From Chryseobacterium defluvii (GTDB lineage Bacteria > Bacteroidota > Bacteroidia > Flavobacteriales > Weeksellaceae), in contig NZ_JACHLE010000004.1 in assembly GCF_014204415.1 (NCBI RefSeq), forward strand, positions 62,001 through 126,000: 64,000 bases of DNA, written 5' to 3'. Positions 30,725 to 39,046 of this stretch are shown here, in pieces. Both the position numbers and the translations under genes were made by a program. The notes below the pieces were generated by a model. That model saw only the letters and a list, made by a program, of their open reading frames with translations. It was not told where the DNA came from and searched no databases. Positions within the stretch are counted from its first letter, which is position 1, and each line of letters starts with the position of its first letter.

Positions 30725-31822
30725 ATGGATTTTCCTTTTCCCATCCGCAAGATTATTCATGTAGATATGGATGCATTTTATGCTTCTGTAGAGCAGCATG
30801 ATAATCCTGCACTGAGGGGAAAACCCATTGCCGTAGGAGGCGGGCACAGAGGAGTAGTTTCTGCGGCAAGCTACGAAGCAAGAAAGTTTGGGGTACGCTC
30901 TGCCATGCCCAGCAAAACAGCTAAAGAAAAATGCCCGCAGCTTATTTTTGTTCCCCCTCGTTTTGCCCGTTATAAGGAGATCTCAAAAAAAATCCGGGAA
31001 ATTTTCTATGAATATACAGATATGGTGGAACCTTTATCTTTAGATGAGGCCTACCTAGATGTTACAGAAAATAAGAAAGGAATTGAGTCTGCCAATCAGA
31101 TTGCAAGAGAAATCCGCCGGAAAATATTTGAGCAGACCGGACTTACTGCATCAGCCGGAGTTTCCATCAATAAATTCTTAGCCAAAGTTGCCTCCGATAT
31201 CAATAAACCCAACGGGCAAAAAACAATTCATCCGGATAAAATTGAGGAATTTTTGGAGGAATTGCCCATTGAGAAATTTTACGGTGTGGGAAAAGTGACA
31301 GCCAATAAGATGTTTACTCTTGGAATTTTCAAAGGCCGGGACATTAAAAAAAGATCCCTAGAGGAATTGGTAAAGTTATTCGGAAAATCAGGATCTTATT
31401 ACTATAATGTTGTCCGTGGCATTCATAGCTCGGAGGTTAAACCGCACAGGATACAGAAGAGTATAGCCGTGGAACGGACTTTTTTTGAGGATCTTTTTGA
31501 TGAGCAGCAGATCAATGAAAAATTAAACAGCCTGAGTACGGAACTTCATCAGAGGTTACAAAAAAATAATATCCTCGGAAGGGCTTTGACTTTAAAGATC
31601 AAATATAAAGACTTCTCACTCTTTACCAGAAGCATCACCAAGGAAGAATATTTCATTGCAGAGGAAGAGTATTTCAATACTTCAAAAAAACTCTGGGACC
31701 TTCGTCCCTTTGATAAGCCGGTACGTTTGTTAGGATTATCATTATCACACCTCAACACTGAAGAGCAGAAGCAGGTTTCCGTTCAACTAAAAATACCGTT
31801 TAAAGAATTTGAAAATCAATAG
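30725..31822 (+). CDS. dinB: DNA polymerase IV (Y family)
   Basis: 365 residues from the ATG at 30725; an ATG at 30704 would add 7 residues and lies before the promoter box. Motifs of the Y-family palm: IIHVDMDAFYASVEQ (first metal-binding D), SLDEAYLDVTE (the second catalytic D-E) at about 98-108, and ASAGVSINKFLAKVASDINKPNG. The thumb/HhH region is PIEKFYGVGKVTANKMFTLGI, and the little-finger domain RPFDKPVRLLGLSLSHL lies near the C-terminus. There is no clear QLxLF clamp motif; the end is SVQLKIPFKEF. Its job is translesion synthesis. Confidence 0.92.
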   Translation: MDFPFPIRKIIHVDMDAFYASVEQHDNPALRGKPIAVGGGHRGVVSAASYEARKFGVRSAMPSKTAKEKCPQLIFVPPRFARYKEISKKIREIFYEYTDMVEPLSLDEAYLDVTENKKGIESANQIAREIRRKIFEQTGLTASAGVSINKFLAKVASDINKPNGQKTIHPDKIEEFLEELPIEKFYGVGKVTANKMFTLGIFKGRDIKKRSLEELVKLFGKSGSYYYNVVRGIHSSEVKPHRIQKSIAVERTFFEDLFDEQQINEKLNSLSTELHQRLQKNNILGRALTLKIKYKDFSLFTRSITKEEYFIAEEEYFNTSKKLWDLRPFDKPVRLLGLSLSHLNTEEQKQVSVQLKIPFKEFENQ

Positions 31823-31865
31823 TTAAAAAAATTCACTACATTGTATTGACTAAATCTTAGAATCT

Positions 31866-33338
31866 ATGAACCCAACGATGATTCAGTTCTTCCACTGGTA
31901 CTCGGAAGGTGACGGAAAATTATGGAAAGAAGCTGAAAAAAAGACAAGGCATCTGGCTAAACTGGGAATAACGTCTGTATGGTTTCCTCCTGCTTATAAA
32001 GGCGCAAACGGTGGTTATTCCATCGGCTATGACTCTTATGATCTCTATGATTTAGGAGAATTTGACCAGAAAGGCACGATTCCCACAAAATACGGAACCA
32101 AACAGGAATATATCAGAGCTGTTAAGGCGCTCAAAAAAAATAATATCCAGGTCATCGTCGACATCGTTCTGGGACATAAAGGCGGCGGTGATGAACTGGA
32201 AACCTTCAAGGCTGCCAAAGTAGATGAAGACAACAGGGATAAAATAATCTCAGACTTTTTCGATATACAGTCTTATACCAAATTTACATTTCCCGGAAGA
32301 GGAAAAAAATATTCGGACTTCGAATGGAATTTTACCTGCTTCAGCGGGGTGGACTATGCAGAAGGGCTGGACTCCCATATTTTTAAGATACAGTCCGAAT
32401 ATGGAGACGGCTGGGAAGAAATGATAGATGATGAGAAAGGAAATTATGATTACCTGATGTATAATGACATTGAGCACCGTAACCCTCACGTCCGGGAAGA
32501 ACTCAATAATTGGGCAAAATGGTATTTTGATCAGACCGATTTCGATGGGGTAAGACTGGATGCCTTAAAACATATTTCTTTTGATTTTTATAAGGAATGG
32601 CTAACGCTGCTACGTTCCAATTCGGGAAAAGATATTTTTGCAGTCGGGGAATACTGGGCACCTGGATATTTAAATCTGCTCCAGAAATATATTGAAGTCA
32701 CGGAAGGCTGCATGAGCCTTTTCGACAGTTCACTGCAAAACAATTTTCATCGTGCTTCCAGGGAAGGAGCTTCTTATGACCTGAGAAGAATTTTTGATGA
32801 AACCCTTACCGGAGCTGATCCTTTGCATTCCGTAAGTCTTGTCGACAACCATGACACACAGCCATTACAGGATCTGGAAGCTCCGGTTGAGAGCTGGTTC
32901 AAGCCCATTGCATATGCCCTGATCTTATTAAGGGAAAACGGATATCCGTGTGTCTTTTACCCTGATTTGTATGGTGCCCACTATGTAGATAAGGATAGGG
33001 AAGGAAATGATCAGGAAATTTTTCTGAACAAGGTTGATCGTATTGAAGAACTGTTAAAAGCCAGAAAAGAACATGTATATGGAGCCCAGAGAGATTATTT
33101 TGAAGATGCCAATTGTTTGGGATGGGTTCGGGAAGGTGATGATGAGCATAGCGGCTGTGCTGTGGTTCTAAGTAATAAAGATGCTTATAATAAGCCTATG
33201 GAGATGGGGAAACAGTATGCCGGAAAGAAATTCCGTGATCTGCTTAAAAGATCCAGAAAAAAAGTGATCATTGATGAGAACGGATGGGGAGATTTTCCTG
33301 TACCTGCCGGTAATGTGAGTGTGTGGATCTCTGAGTAA
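31866..33338 (+). CDS. Alpha-amylase, GH13 (cytoplasmic)
   Basis: 490 residues, no signal peptide, so it acts on intracellular starch or maltodextrin-like glucans. GH13 conserved regions: VIVDIVLGHKGGG (region I) at about 95-107, GVRLDALKH with catalytic Asp232 (II), FAVGEYW with Glu262 (III), and LVDNHDTQP with Asp330 (IV). The PGRGKKYSDFEWNFTCFSGVDY segment is typical of the Bacillus-type cytoplasmic amylase subfamily. It begins MIQFFHWYSEGDGKLW. It is monocistronic, 43 bp after dinB. Confidence 0.92.
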   Translation: MNPTMIQFFHWYSEGDGKLWKEAEKKTRHLAKLGITSVWFPPAYKGANGGYSIGYDSYDLYDLGEFDQKGTIPTKYGTKQEYIRAVKALKKNNIQVIVDIVLGHKGGGDELETFKAAKVDEDNRDKIISDFFDIQSYTKFTFPGRGKKYSDFEWNFTCFSGVDYAEGLDSHIFKIQSEYGDGWEEMIDDEKGNYDYLMYNDIEHRNPHVREELNNWAKWYFDQTDFDGVRLDALKHISFDFYKEWLTLLRSNSGKDIFAVGEYWAPGYLNLLQKYIEVTEGCMSLFDSSLQNNFHRASREGASYDLRRIFDETLTGADPLHSVSLVDNHDTQPLQDLEAPVESWFKPIAYALILLRENGYPCVFYPDLYGAHYVDKDREGNDQEIFLNKVDRIEELLKARKEHVYGAQRDYFEDANCLGWVREGDDEHSGCAVVLSNKDAYNKPMEMGKQYAGKKFRDLLKRSRKKVIIDENGWGDFPVPAGNVSVWISE

Positions 33339-33409
33339 TTCTCTTTTTAATCACATTTTTTAGACATCTTGGATTACATCGTTGGTTTAAGATCATTTTA
33401 TATCCGTCA

Positions 33410-33494
33410 TTTGTCATTCTTTAGGATTTTCTACAGTTGAGGGTTATGAGCATTTAGATTCCACGCTCCATTTCATTCCACTCTGAGTGACAAA
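33410..33494. repeat. Intergenic TGTCATTC palindromic repeat, copy 2
   Basis: Ends TTTGTCATTC (33410-33419) and GAGTGACAAA (33485-33494) are nearly reverse complements. It lies in the gene-free gap 33339-33634. Confidence 0.4.
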
Positions 33495-33634
33495 CATACT
33501 GCTGATTTTTATTTTGCAAATTTACGGCTTTATGATTTTGCCTTTTTACTAAATATACTTTTCCCTGGATGACAAATAACACGAATGGGTTTTCTCTTTT
33601 GCAAATTTGGTGGCTCAGAATAGCAAGTTCATAA

Positions 33635-34963
33635 CTAAACTTTTCTGAGCTCTAAGATTTCCGGCCTTTCCGATTGATCTGAAATATTTCCGCTTCGTGC
33701 AAATTCTGCCCAAAGAGCTCTTAATTTCCGCCCATTTTCCTGAAGATATTCCCAGGGAATACCTTTCAGCAGTTCTGAGGATCTCCATGCGGATTCATTT
33801 CCGAAAATCAGGGGCAGATCAATACAATGCGAGGCACCGATATGATTATGTTTTATCTTTGAATGAATTTTGAACAGATAAATATTCCCTCCGCCTTCTG
33901 CATAATTTTCAGCAAAAATCCGGGCCGGCTTTTCGTAGATGAATTTTGTCGTTGTCCGGACGATCCTATCGAGGATCCTGTTATTTAAATATGTATAAAT
34001 TCCTTTTTCGGCCGTTTTAATATAGAAAGCCGTCTCATCATTATTCAGTCCTATTAATACATCGTACTTTTTAGCATTCTTTTTCCACTGATGAAGACTT
34101 TCCTTTTCTTTACACAAGGGAGGATAACCATATTGCGTACAGAAAGGCATAGATGCCTTAAGGCCATGCTTCATTACAGAAGGCACATGCAATGCATATC
34201 CGTTTAGCATTTTCATAACATCAGCTTCATTTTTCAAAAACTCTGTTTTCCGGAAAAGCTCGGCAGACATTTTTTCTCTCCTGTGACGAAATCCTAAAGG
34301 CGCACTTTGAATAATAACTCTTTGAAATAAATTATCAACACCTTCCGAGATCATCAGATGCGCTATGACATCTCCTCCTGAAGATTGCCCGAAAAGTGTA
34401 ATATTTTCAGGATCGCCACCAAAACCCCCGATATATGTTTTGATCCATTTTAAGGCTTCAATAATGTCAAAAAGCCCAAGGTTTGCCGGCCTTTCCTCAT
34501 CTCCACCCAAAAATCCGAAAAGCCCGAGACGATAGGATACAGAAACTACGATAATGCTTTTCTCTTTCACCCAAACAGCAGGATCAGAAGTCGGGAGATC
34601 TCCACAGCCGACCTCATAAGAACCTCCATGAATCCAGACCACTACAGGCAGCTTTTCTCCGGTAGTATTTTCAGGACAGGTGACCGTAAGAAACTGGGTA
34701 GACTCATCAATCTTAAATTTTTCCGGATCTGTTTTTTCTATCAGTCTTTCCAAAAGAGGGCTTATCACCTGCGGACAGACCGGGATCTTATCCGTAAATA
34801 TGATCTCTGAGGCTGAAGGTGGTACTGGAACAGGTTTTTGGTATCTTTCGGAACGGGCATAACGAATGCTCCGGGCTTTGATAACGCCATTTTCCTTTAA
34901 TCCAATAATTTTCCCGAATGGAGTATGAAAGGTATGTGTTCCTATAGTCTGCTGTGATGTCAT
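33635..34963 (-). CDS. Carboxylesterase, type B
   Basis: 442 residues, no signal peptide. It carries the family's motifs: VVWIHGGSYEVG (oxyanion hole) at about 111-122, VSVSYRLGLFGFLG, GGDPENITLFGQSSGGDVIAHLM with the nucleophile Ser at about residue 193, DETAFYIK near 311 as the candidate acid region, and the candidate His in HIGASHCIDLPLIFG near 379. It would hydrolyse carboxylic esters; the substrate is unknown. A shorter-than-usual type-B enzyme, but with all regions. The neighbour (AraC) lies on the same strand 140 bp upstream. Confidence 0.85.
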   Translation of the reverse strand: MTSQQTIGTHTFHTPFGKIIGLKENGVIKARSIRYARSERYQKPVPVPPSASEIIFTDKIPVCPQVISPLLERLIEKTDPEKFKIDESTQFLTVTCPENTTGEKLPVVVWIHGGSYEVGCGDLPTSDPAVWVKEKSIIVVSVSYRLGLFGFLGGDEERPANLGLFDIIEALKWIKTYIGGFGGDPENITLFGQSSGGDVIAHLMISEGVDNLFQRVIIQSAPLGFRHRREKMSAELFRKTEFLKNEADVMKMLNGYALHVPSVMKHGLKASMPFCTQYGYPPLCKEKESLHQWKKNAKKYDVLIGLNNDETAFYIKTAEKGIYTYLNNRILDRIVRTTTKFIYEKPARIFAENYAEGGGNIYLFKIHSKIKHNHIGASHCIDLPLIFGNESAWRSSELLKGIPWEYLQENGRKLRALWAEFARSGNISDQSERPEILELRKV

Positions 34964-35106
34964 TATCTAAAACAATAACTTCTAGTCTTAAATTTAAGCT
35001 TTATTTTTTAGTTTTTAGCGCAAAGGACACTAAGATTTTTTGTTAATTATACCTTTTTTAAGGCCGAAAAAGCCTTAACATTCAACAATGAATATCCTGA
35101 CAAGTT

Positions 35107-36009
35107 TTAATTTAGCGTTTTGTATTCGCTTGGGGAAACTCCTACTTTGCTTTTAAACAGTCTTGTAAAATGCTGCGGATATTTAAAGCCTAAATCATAG
35201 GAGATCTCACTGATGGATCTTGAAGGATCGAAGATGTGTTCTTTTGCAACATCAATTAACTTGTTATGAATGAATTCCTGTGCAGAGATCCCAAGTTCCT
35301 TTTTAATCAGATCGCCAAAATAATTCGCCGAAAGATTTAGTTGTTCAGCAAAGTAATTAACCATCGGGAAACCAATATTTTTAGGCTTATCAGATTTGAG
35401 ATAATCATCCAGTAAATTTTCAAATTTCCCGATCACTCCCTGATTGACATGATCCCGGGTAATAAACTGTCGGTCATAGAAACGCATACAGTAATTTAAG
35501 AACAGTTCAATATTATTTACAATCAGGGATTTACTGTGCTTATCAATAGATTGCTCCAATTCAAATTTAATATTGGAAAAACAATCCAGAACAATTTCTC
35601 TTTCTTTTTCAGAAAGATGCAGCGCTTCCCGGACATCGTAAGAAAAGAACGTATAATCTTTCATATTTTTACTTAAGTTCGTTCCTTTTATTAAATCCGG
35701 ATGGAATAAAAGGGCATAGCCAGCCGGCTGAATATAGGTACCATCATTTACAATTCCGCTTATCTGGCCGGGAGCAATAAAAACCAAAGTCCCCTCCTGG
35801 TAATCATAATAATTCTTCCCGTAATACATATCTCCACACATAACGTCTTTCAGGAAAACAGTGTAAAATCCAAAGTTCCTTTTGTGCTGGCAAATAGGAT
35901 TGGATTTGGAAAAATCAACAATGCTTACCAATGGATGCAGGGTTTCATTATTAACCATTTTATTATATTCCGGGATATTATCGAAGTGCATTATTTCCAC
36001 ATCTTTCAT
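35107..36009 (-). CDS. AraC-family transcriptional regulator
   Basis: 300 residues. The N-terminal about 190 residues form a cupin-like sensing domain (GTLVFIAPGQISGIVNDG). The C-terminal about 100 residues hold two HTH units: YFAEQLNLSANYFGDLIKKELGISAQEFIHNKLI and SISEISYDLGFKYPQHFTRLFKSKVGVSPSEYKTLN, the typical AraC end. It is divergent from a zinc alcohol dehydrogenase (start 36178), which it probably controls. The ligand is unknown. Confidence 0.9.
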   Translation of the reverse strand: MKDVEIMHFDNIPEYNKMVNNETLHPLVSIVDFSKSNPICQHKRNFGFYTVFLKDVMCGDMYYGKNYYDYQEGTLVFIAPGQISGIVNDGTYIQPAGYALLFHPDLIKGTNLSKNMKDYTFFSYDVREALHLSEKEREIVLDCFSNIKFELEQSIDKHSKSLIVNNIELFLNYCMRFYDRQFITRDHVNQGVIGKFENLLDDYLKSDKPKNIGFPMVNYFAEQLNLSANYFGDLIKKELGISAQEFIHNKLIDVAKEHIFDPSRSISEISYDLGFKYPQHFTRLFKSKVGVSPSEYKTLN

Positions 36010-36177
36010 GAGGGTATTCTTTTAAGTGATTCAAAGTTAATATATTAAAAGGCTCTTTTATCAGCTTCTGTAAAATTGGTAAATCTTTCTGTAATTTATA
36101 TAAGTGATGTTCAGGTAAAAGTTTCGACTTTTGTATCCGGGAAAACCATATTACAATTAAACTTAAACCAAAAACAA

Positions 36178-37236
36178 ATGAGCACATTCACAGTAAAAGC
36201 TTACGGAGCAGAGTCTACGACAGCAGACCTGAAAGAAATGAATATTGAAAGAAGGGAGGTAACATCCAAAGATATAGAGATTGAAATTCTTTATTGCGGC
36301 GTCTGCCACTCTGACCTTCATACGGCAAGAAATGACTGGGGCGGAACCCTATACCCGGCTGTTCCCGGACATGAAATTGTAGGAAGAATTACAAAAGTGG
36401 GAAGCGAGATCACCAAATTCAAAGTAGGAGACCTGGCAGCAGTAGGCTGTCTTGTTGATTCCTGCCGAACATGTGACAGCTGTAAACAGGATCTGGAACA
36501 ATATTGCCTAAACGGATTTACAGGGACCTATAACGGGCAGGATAAGCACCTGGGAGGTCATACCTTCGGAGGTTATTCACAAAAAGTGGTTGTAGATGAA
36601 CATTTTGTATTAAAAGTGCCTGAAAATCTGGATCTGGCAGCAGTAGCCCCATTACTTTGTGCAGGAATCACTACGTGGTCTCCTCTAAAGCACTGGAACG
36701 TAGGCCCGGATTCAAAGGTAGCTGTTGTAGGTTTGGGAGGGCTGGGGCATATGGCCATTAAATTAGCAAAAGGCTTAGGCGCTGAGGTTACTTTATTCTC
36801 AAGAACTCCCGGGAAATCGGAAGATGCGAAACAATTGGGTGCTGATCACGTAGTTATTTCTACTGATGAAGAGCAGATGAAGTCAGTAAACGGAAAATTT
36901 GATGTAATTATTGATACCGTTCCTTACGTACATGATATCAATCCTTATGTTTCCACCTTAAATATCAGCGGAACTCTTGTTTTAGTAGGATATTTAGGAG
37001 GTTTAGAACCTATTCTGAATACCGTTCCCATGATCCTGGGAAGAAAATCCGTAGCGGGTTCTGTGATCGGAGGAATTGCCGAAACTCAGGAATTACTGGA
37101 CTTCTGCGGAGCGCATCAAATTGTTTCAGAGGTTGAAGTGATCAAAATGCAGGATATTAACAAAGCTTACGAAAGAATGCTGAAAAGCGATGTAAGATAT
37201 CGTTTCGTTATTGATATGCAAAGCCTTAATAATTAA
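36178..37236 (+). CDS. Zinc-dependent NAD(P) alcohol dehydrogenase (cinnamyl/YahK type)
   Basis: 352 residues from the ATG at 36178; an in-frame start at 36076 would read through the promoter region. Catalytic zinc ligands: Cys40 (YCGVCHSDLH), His65/Glu66 (GHE). Structural zinc cluster: DSCRTCDSCKQDLEQYC at about residues 98-114, four cysteines. NAD(P)-binding: VVGLGGLGHMAIK at about 181-193. The YCGVCHSD and YPAVPGHEIVG pattern places it with CAD/YahK aldehyde reductases. It is divergent from an AraC regulator and closed by its own terminator. Confidence 0.92.
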   Translation: MSTFTVKAYGAESTTADLKEMNIERREVTSKDIEIEILYCGVCHSDLHTARNDWGGTLYPAVPGHEIVGRITKVGSEITKFKVGDLAAVGCLVDSCRTCDSCKQDLEQYCLNGFTGTYNGQDKHLGGHTFGGYSQKVVVDEHFVLKVPENLDLAAVAPLLCAGITTWSPLKHWNVGPDSKVAVVGLGGLGHMAIKLAKGLGAEVTLFSRTPGKSEDAKQLGADHVVISTDEEQMKSVNGKFDVIIDTVPYVHDINPYVSTLNISGTLVLVGYLGGLEPILNTVPMILGRKSVAGSVIGGIAETQELLDFCGAHQIVSEVEVIKMQDINKAYERMLKSDVRYRFVIDMQSLNN

Positions 37237-37249
37237 AAACATAAAAGAA

Positions 37250-37278
37250 GAGAGTACACAAAAATGTACTCTCTTTTT
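37250..37278 (+). terminator. Terminator after the alcohol dehydrogenase
   Basis: GAGAGTACA (37250-37258) / TGTACTCTC (37265-37273), 6-nt loop, then T5. It could also serve the convergent LamG gene. Confidence 0.85.
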
Positions 37279-37302
37279 ATCTTATCAAATACCCGGTACG
37301 AG

Positions 37303-38844
37303 TTATTTATCTGAACGGGTGATAACTTTTGAATAAACGTTATTTTTCCTGCCTGTAATTCTAATAATATAATTTCCGGCAGGCAATTGGCCCATATCAA
37401 TTCTTAAAGATCTTTCTTCCATTATTTTTCTTCCTGAAAAACTAAAAATCTCTACTTTCTCAACAGGTTCTTCCGTCTTAATAGTAAGGAAATCTTTTAC
37501 AGGAACGGGATAAAGACTAATATTTCCTTTTACAGTCATATTACTTTCACTTACTGCCAAAGTTCCACAACTAACGATACCGTTACTGTATAAGCTTTCT
37601 ATTTCTCCGAAAGACAGAGCCCTGCTATAGATCAGTAAGTCATCCACAGCTCCATTGAACGATCCTATCCTGAATGCAGAGTTCCCTGTATTTAATGCGG
37701 CATTGGAAAAACTATGCCTTAAAACACCGTTTACATAAACCTTCACAGTATAAGAATTATATACAACGGCAATATGATACCAATTATTAAGGGCCAGCTG
37801 CGAATTTGTGATTACAACGTCATTCCCTGCACCAAATCCCTGAAAAACCAGATTCCCGTTTGTTGCACTGTATAATCCGAATGTCTGGTTATTTGCATTA
37901 TTGCCGTAAGTAAAGTAAGTAGGCTGTGAGGTAAATGCCGTGCTCGTTTTCATCCAAAAGGCAATCGTCCTTGCACTGTTCCCTACAGGAAGGCCGGGAA
38001 TGGAAGCTGCTCTGGGCTGGGTTGCCGCCTGAAAGGTCTGCAATGCACCATTACCCATATTATTCCTATCTGGTGTATACATAACAGGGTATACAGGATC
38101 TGTTGTTGTGAAAACAGAAGAGCCGTTATGGCTGGATGCTGAAGCGTTAAAGCCAAAATATCCGGCCACATTATCACACAGCCTTATTTCCCCTTTATAT
38201 AGCTCTACCGCTTCTGAGGAGTCCAAAGCCCTGTTATAAATTTTCAGTTCGTCAACAGCACCGCTAAACCACTGCTCACCTCCCACTCCTACTCCTAATC
38301 TGAAAATATCATTATTATTAATCGTATTCCATGATTTATCCAACTGCCCCAGTAAACTTCCATTTCTATAGATCTTAGCAGCAGTGCCGTCATACGTCAT
38401 TATAAAATGGTACCATGCACCGGCAACATTCTGATTTCCCAGGATCAATGTCAGGTTATCCGTATGCCCAAGAAACATTACCCTGTCTGCACTAAAGGAA
38501 CCTCCGCAGGAATTTCCCGGCGTTCCTGTTCCATAAGTAAAAACAGGGTCATAATTAAGCCCGGAAAAAGAATTTGCCTTAGCCCAAAAAGCTATCGTTC
38601 TCGGAGAACTACCATAAGGCAGTCCGGGAATCACCGCCTGTGACTGGCTGGAATAAGTAATATTAATGGCTGAATTAGGAACTCCATCCCTGTCTGCCGT
38701 TAAAGATGTCGTTGAAAATGTCACGTCTCCGGCATCATTGGTATAGTTGTTATTAAATCTGAAACTTTGTATCAGTCCATTAGTAACCTGGGCATTTACA
38801 AACTGAAAAATTAAAAATAATAAACAAGTAATTGTAGTTCTCAT
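37303..38844 (-). CDS. T9SS-secreted protein with two LamG-like domains
   Basis: 513 residues, signal peptide at 1-18 (RTTITCLLFLIFQFVNAQ). Two concanavalin-like (LamGL) domains: about residues 25-215, with RTIAFWAKANSF, WYHFIMTYDGTAAKIYRNG and VDELKIYNRALDSSEAVELYKG, and about 225-430, with RTIAFWMKTSTAF, WYHIAVVYNSYTVKVYVNG and VDDLLIYSRALSFGEIESLY. The last 75 residues are a type IX sorting domain (NISLYPVPVKDFLTIKTEE, VEIFSFSGRKIMEE, LPAGNYIIRITG). Surface sugar or protein binding is inferred. It lies 200 bp from the divergent histidine kinase. Confidence 0.85.
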   Translation of the reverse strand: MRTTITCLLFLIFQFVNAQVTNGLIQSFRFNNNYTNDAGDVTFSTTSLTADRDGVPNSAINITYSSQSQAVIPGLPYGSSPRTIAFWAKANSFSGLNYDPVFTYGTGTPGNSCGGSFSADRVMFLGHTDNLTLILGNQNVAGAWYHFIMTYDGTAAKIYRNGSLLGQLDKSWNTINNNDIFRLGVGVGGEQWFSGAVDELKIYNRALDSSEAVELYKGEIRLCDNVAGYFGFNASASSHNGSSVFTTTDPVYPVMYTPDRNNMGNGALQTFQAATQPRAASIPGLPVGNSARTIAFWMKTSTAFTSQPTYFTYGNNANNQTFGLYSATNGNLVFQGFGAGNDVVITNSQLALNNWYHIAVVYNSYTVKVYVNGVLRHSFSNAALNTGNSAFRIGSFNGAVDDLLIYSRALSFGEIESLYSNGIVSCGTLAVSESNMTVKGNISLYPVPVKDFLTIKTEEPVEKVEIFSFSGRKIMEERSLRIDMGQLPAGNYIIRITGRKNNVYSKVITRSDK

Positions 38845-39019
38845 AGGATTCAGTTTTATTGATTATTCAAAACTACCCCTTTCATACAAGCTTAAGGGGA
38901 TCCAGTTAACCAAACCCCATTTTCAGTTAATGAACAAATACTATTGAATGTAATTATTGATTTCAGTAACTGTAAACATGTTTTCAGTAACCGCATATCT
39001 TATATTAAATGTGATTTGA

Positions 39020-39027
39020 TACTTTTG
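39020..39027 (+). promoter_or_regulatory. -7 promoter box of the histidine kinase
   Basis: TACTTTTG, 19 bp before the TTG start at 39047. It supports the TTG, since no ATG is in frame nearby. Confidence 0.45.
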
Positions 39028-39046
39028 TTATATTATAATTCCCTGA

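Noticed and set aside
36076..36177. Longer N-terminus of the alcohol dehydrogenase
   Set aside because: This stretch covers the AraC/ADH promoter region and codes for no ADH-like sequence.
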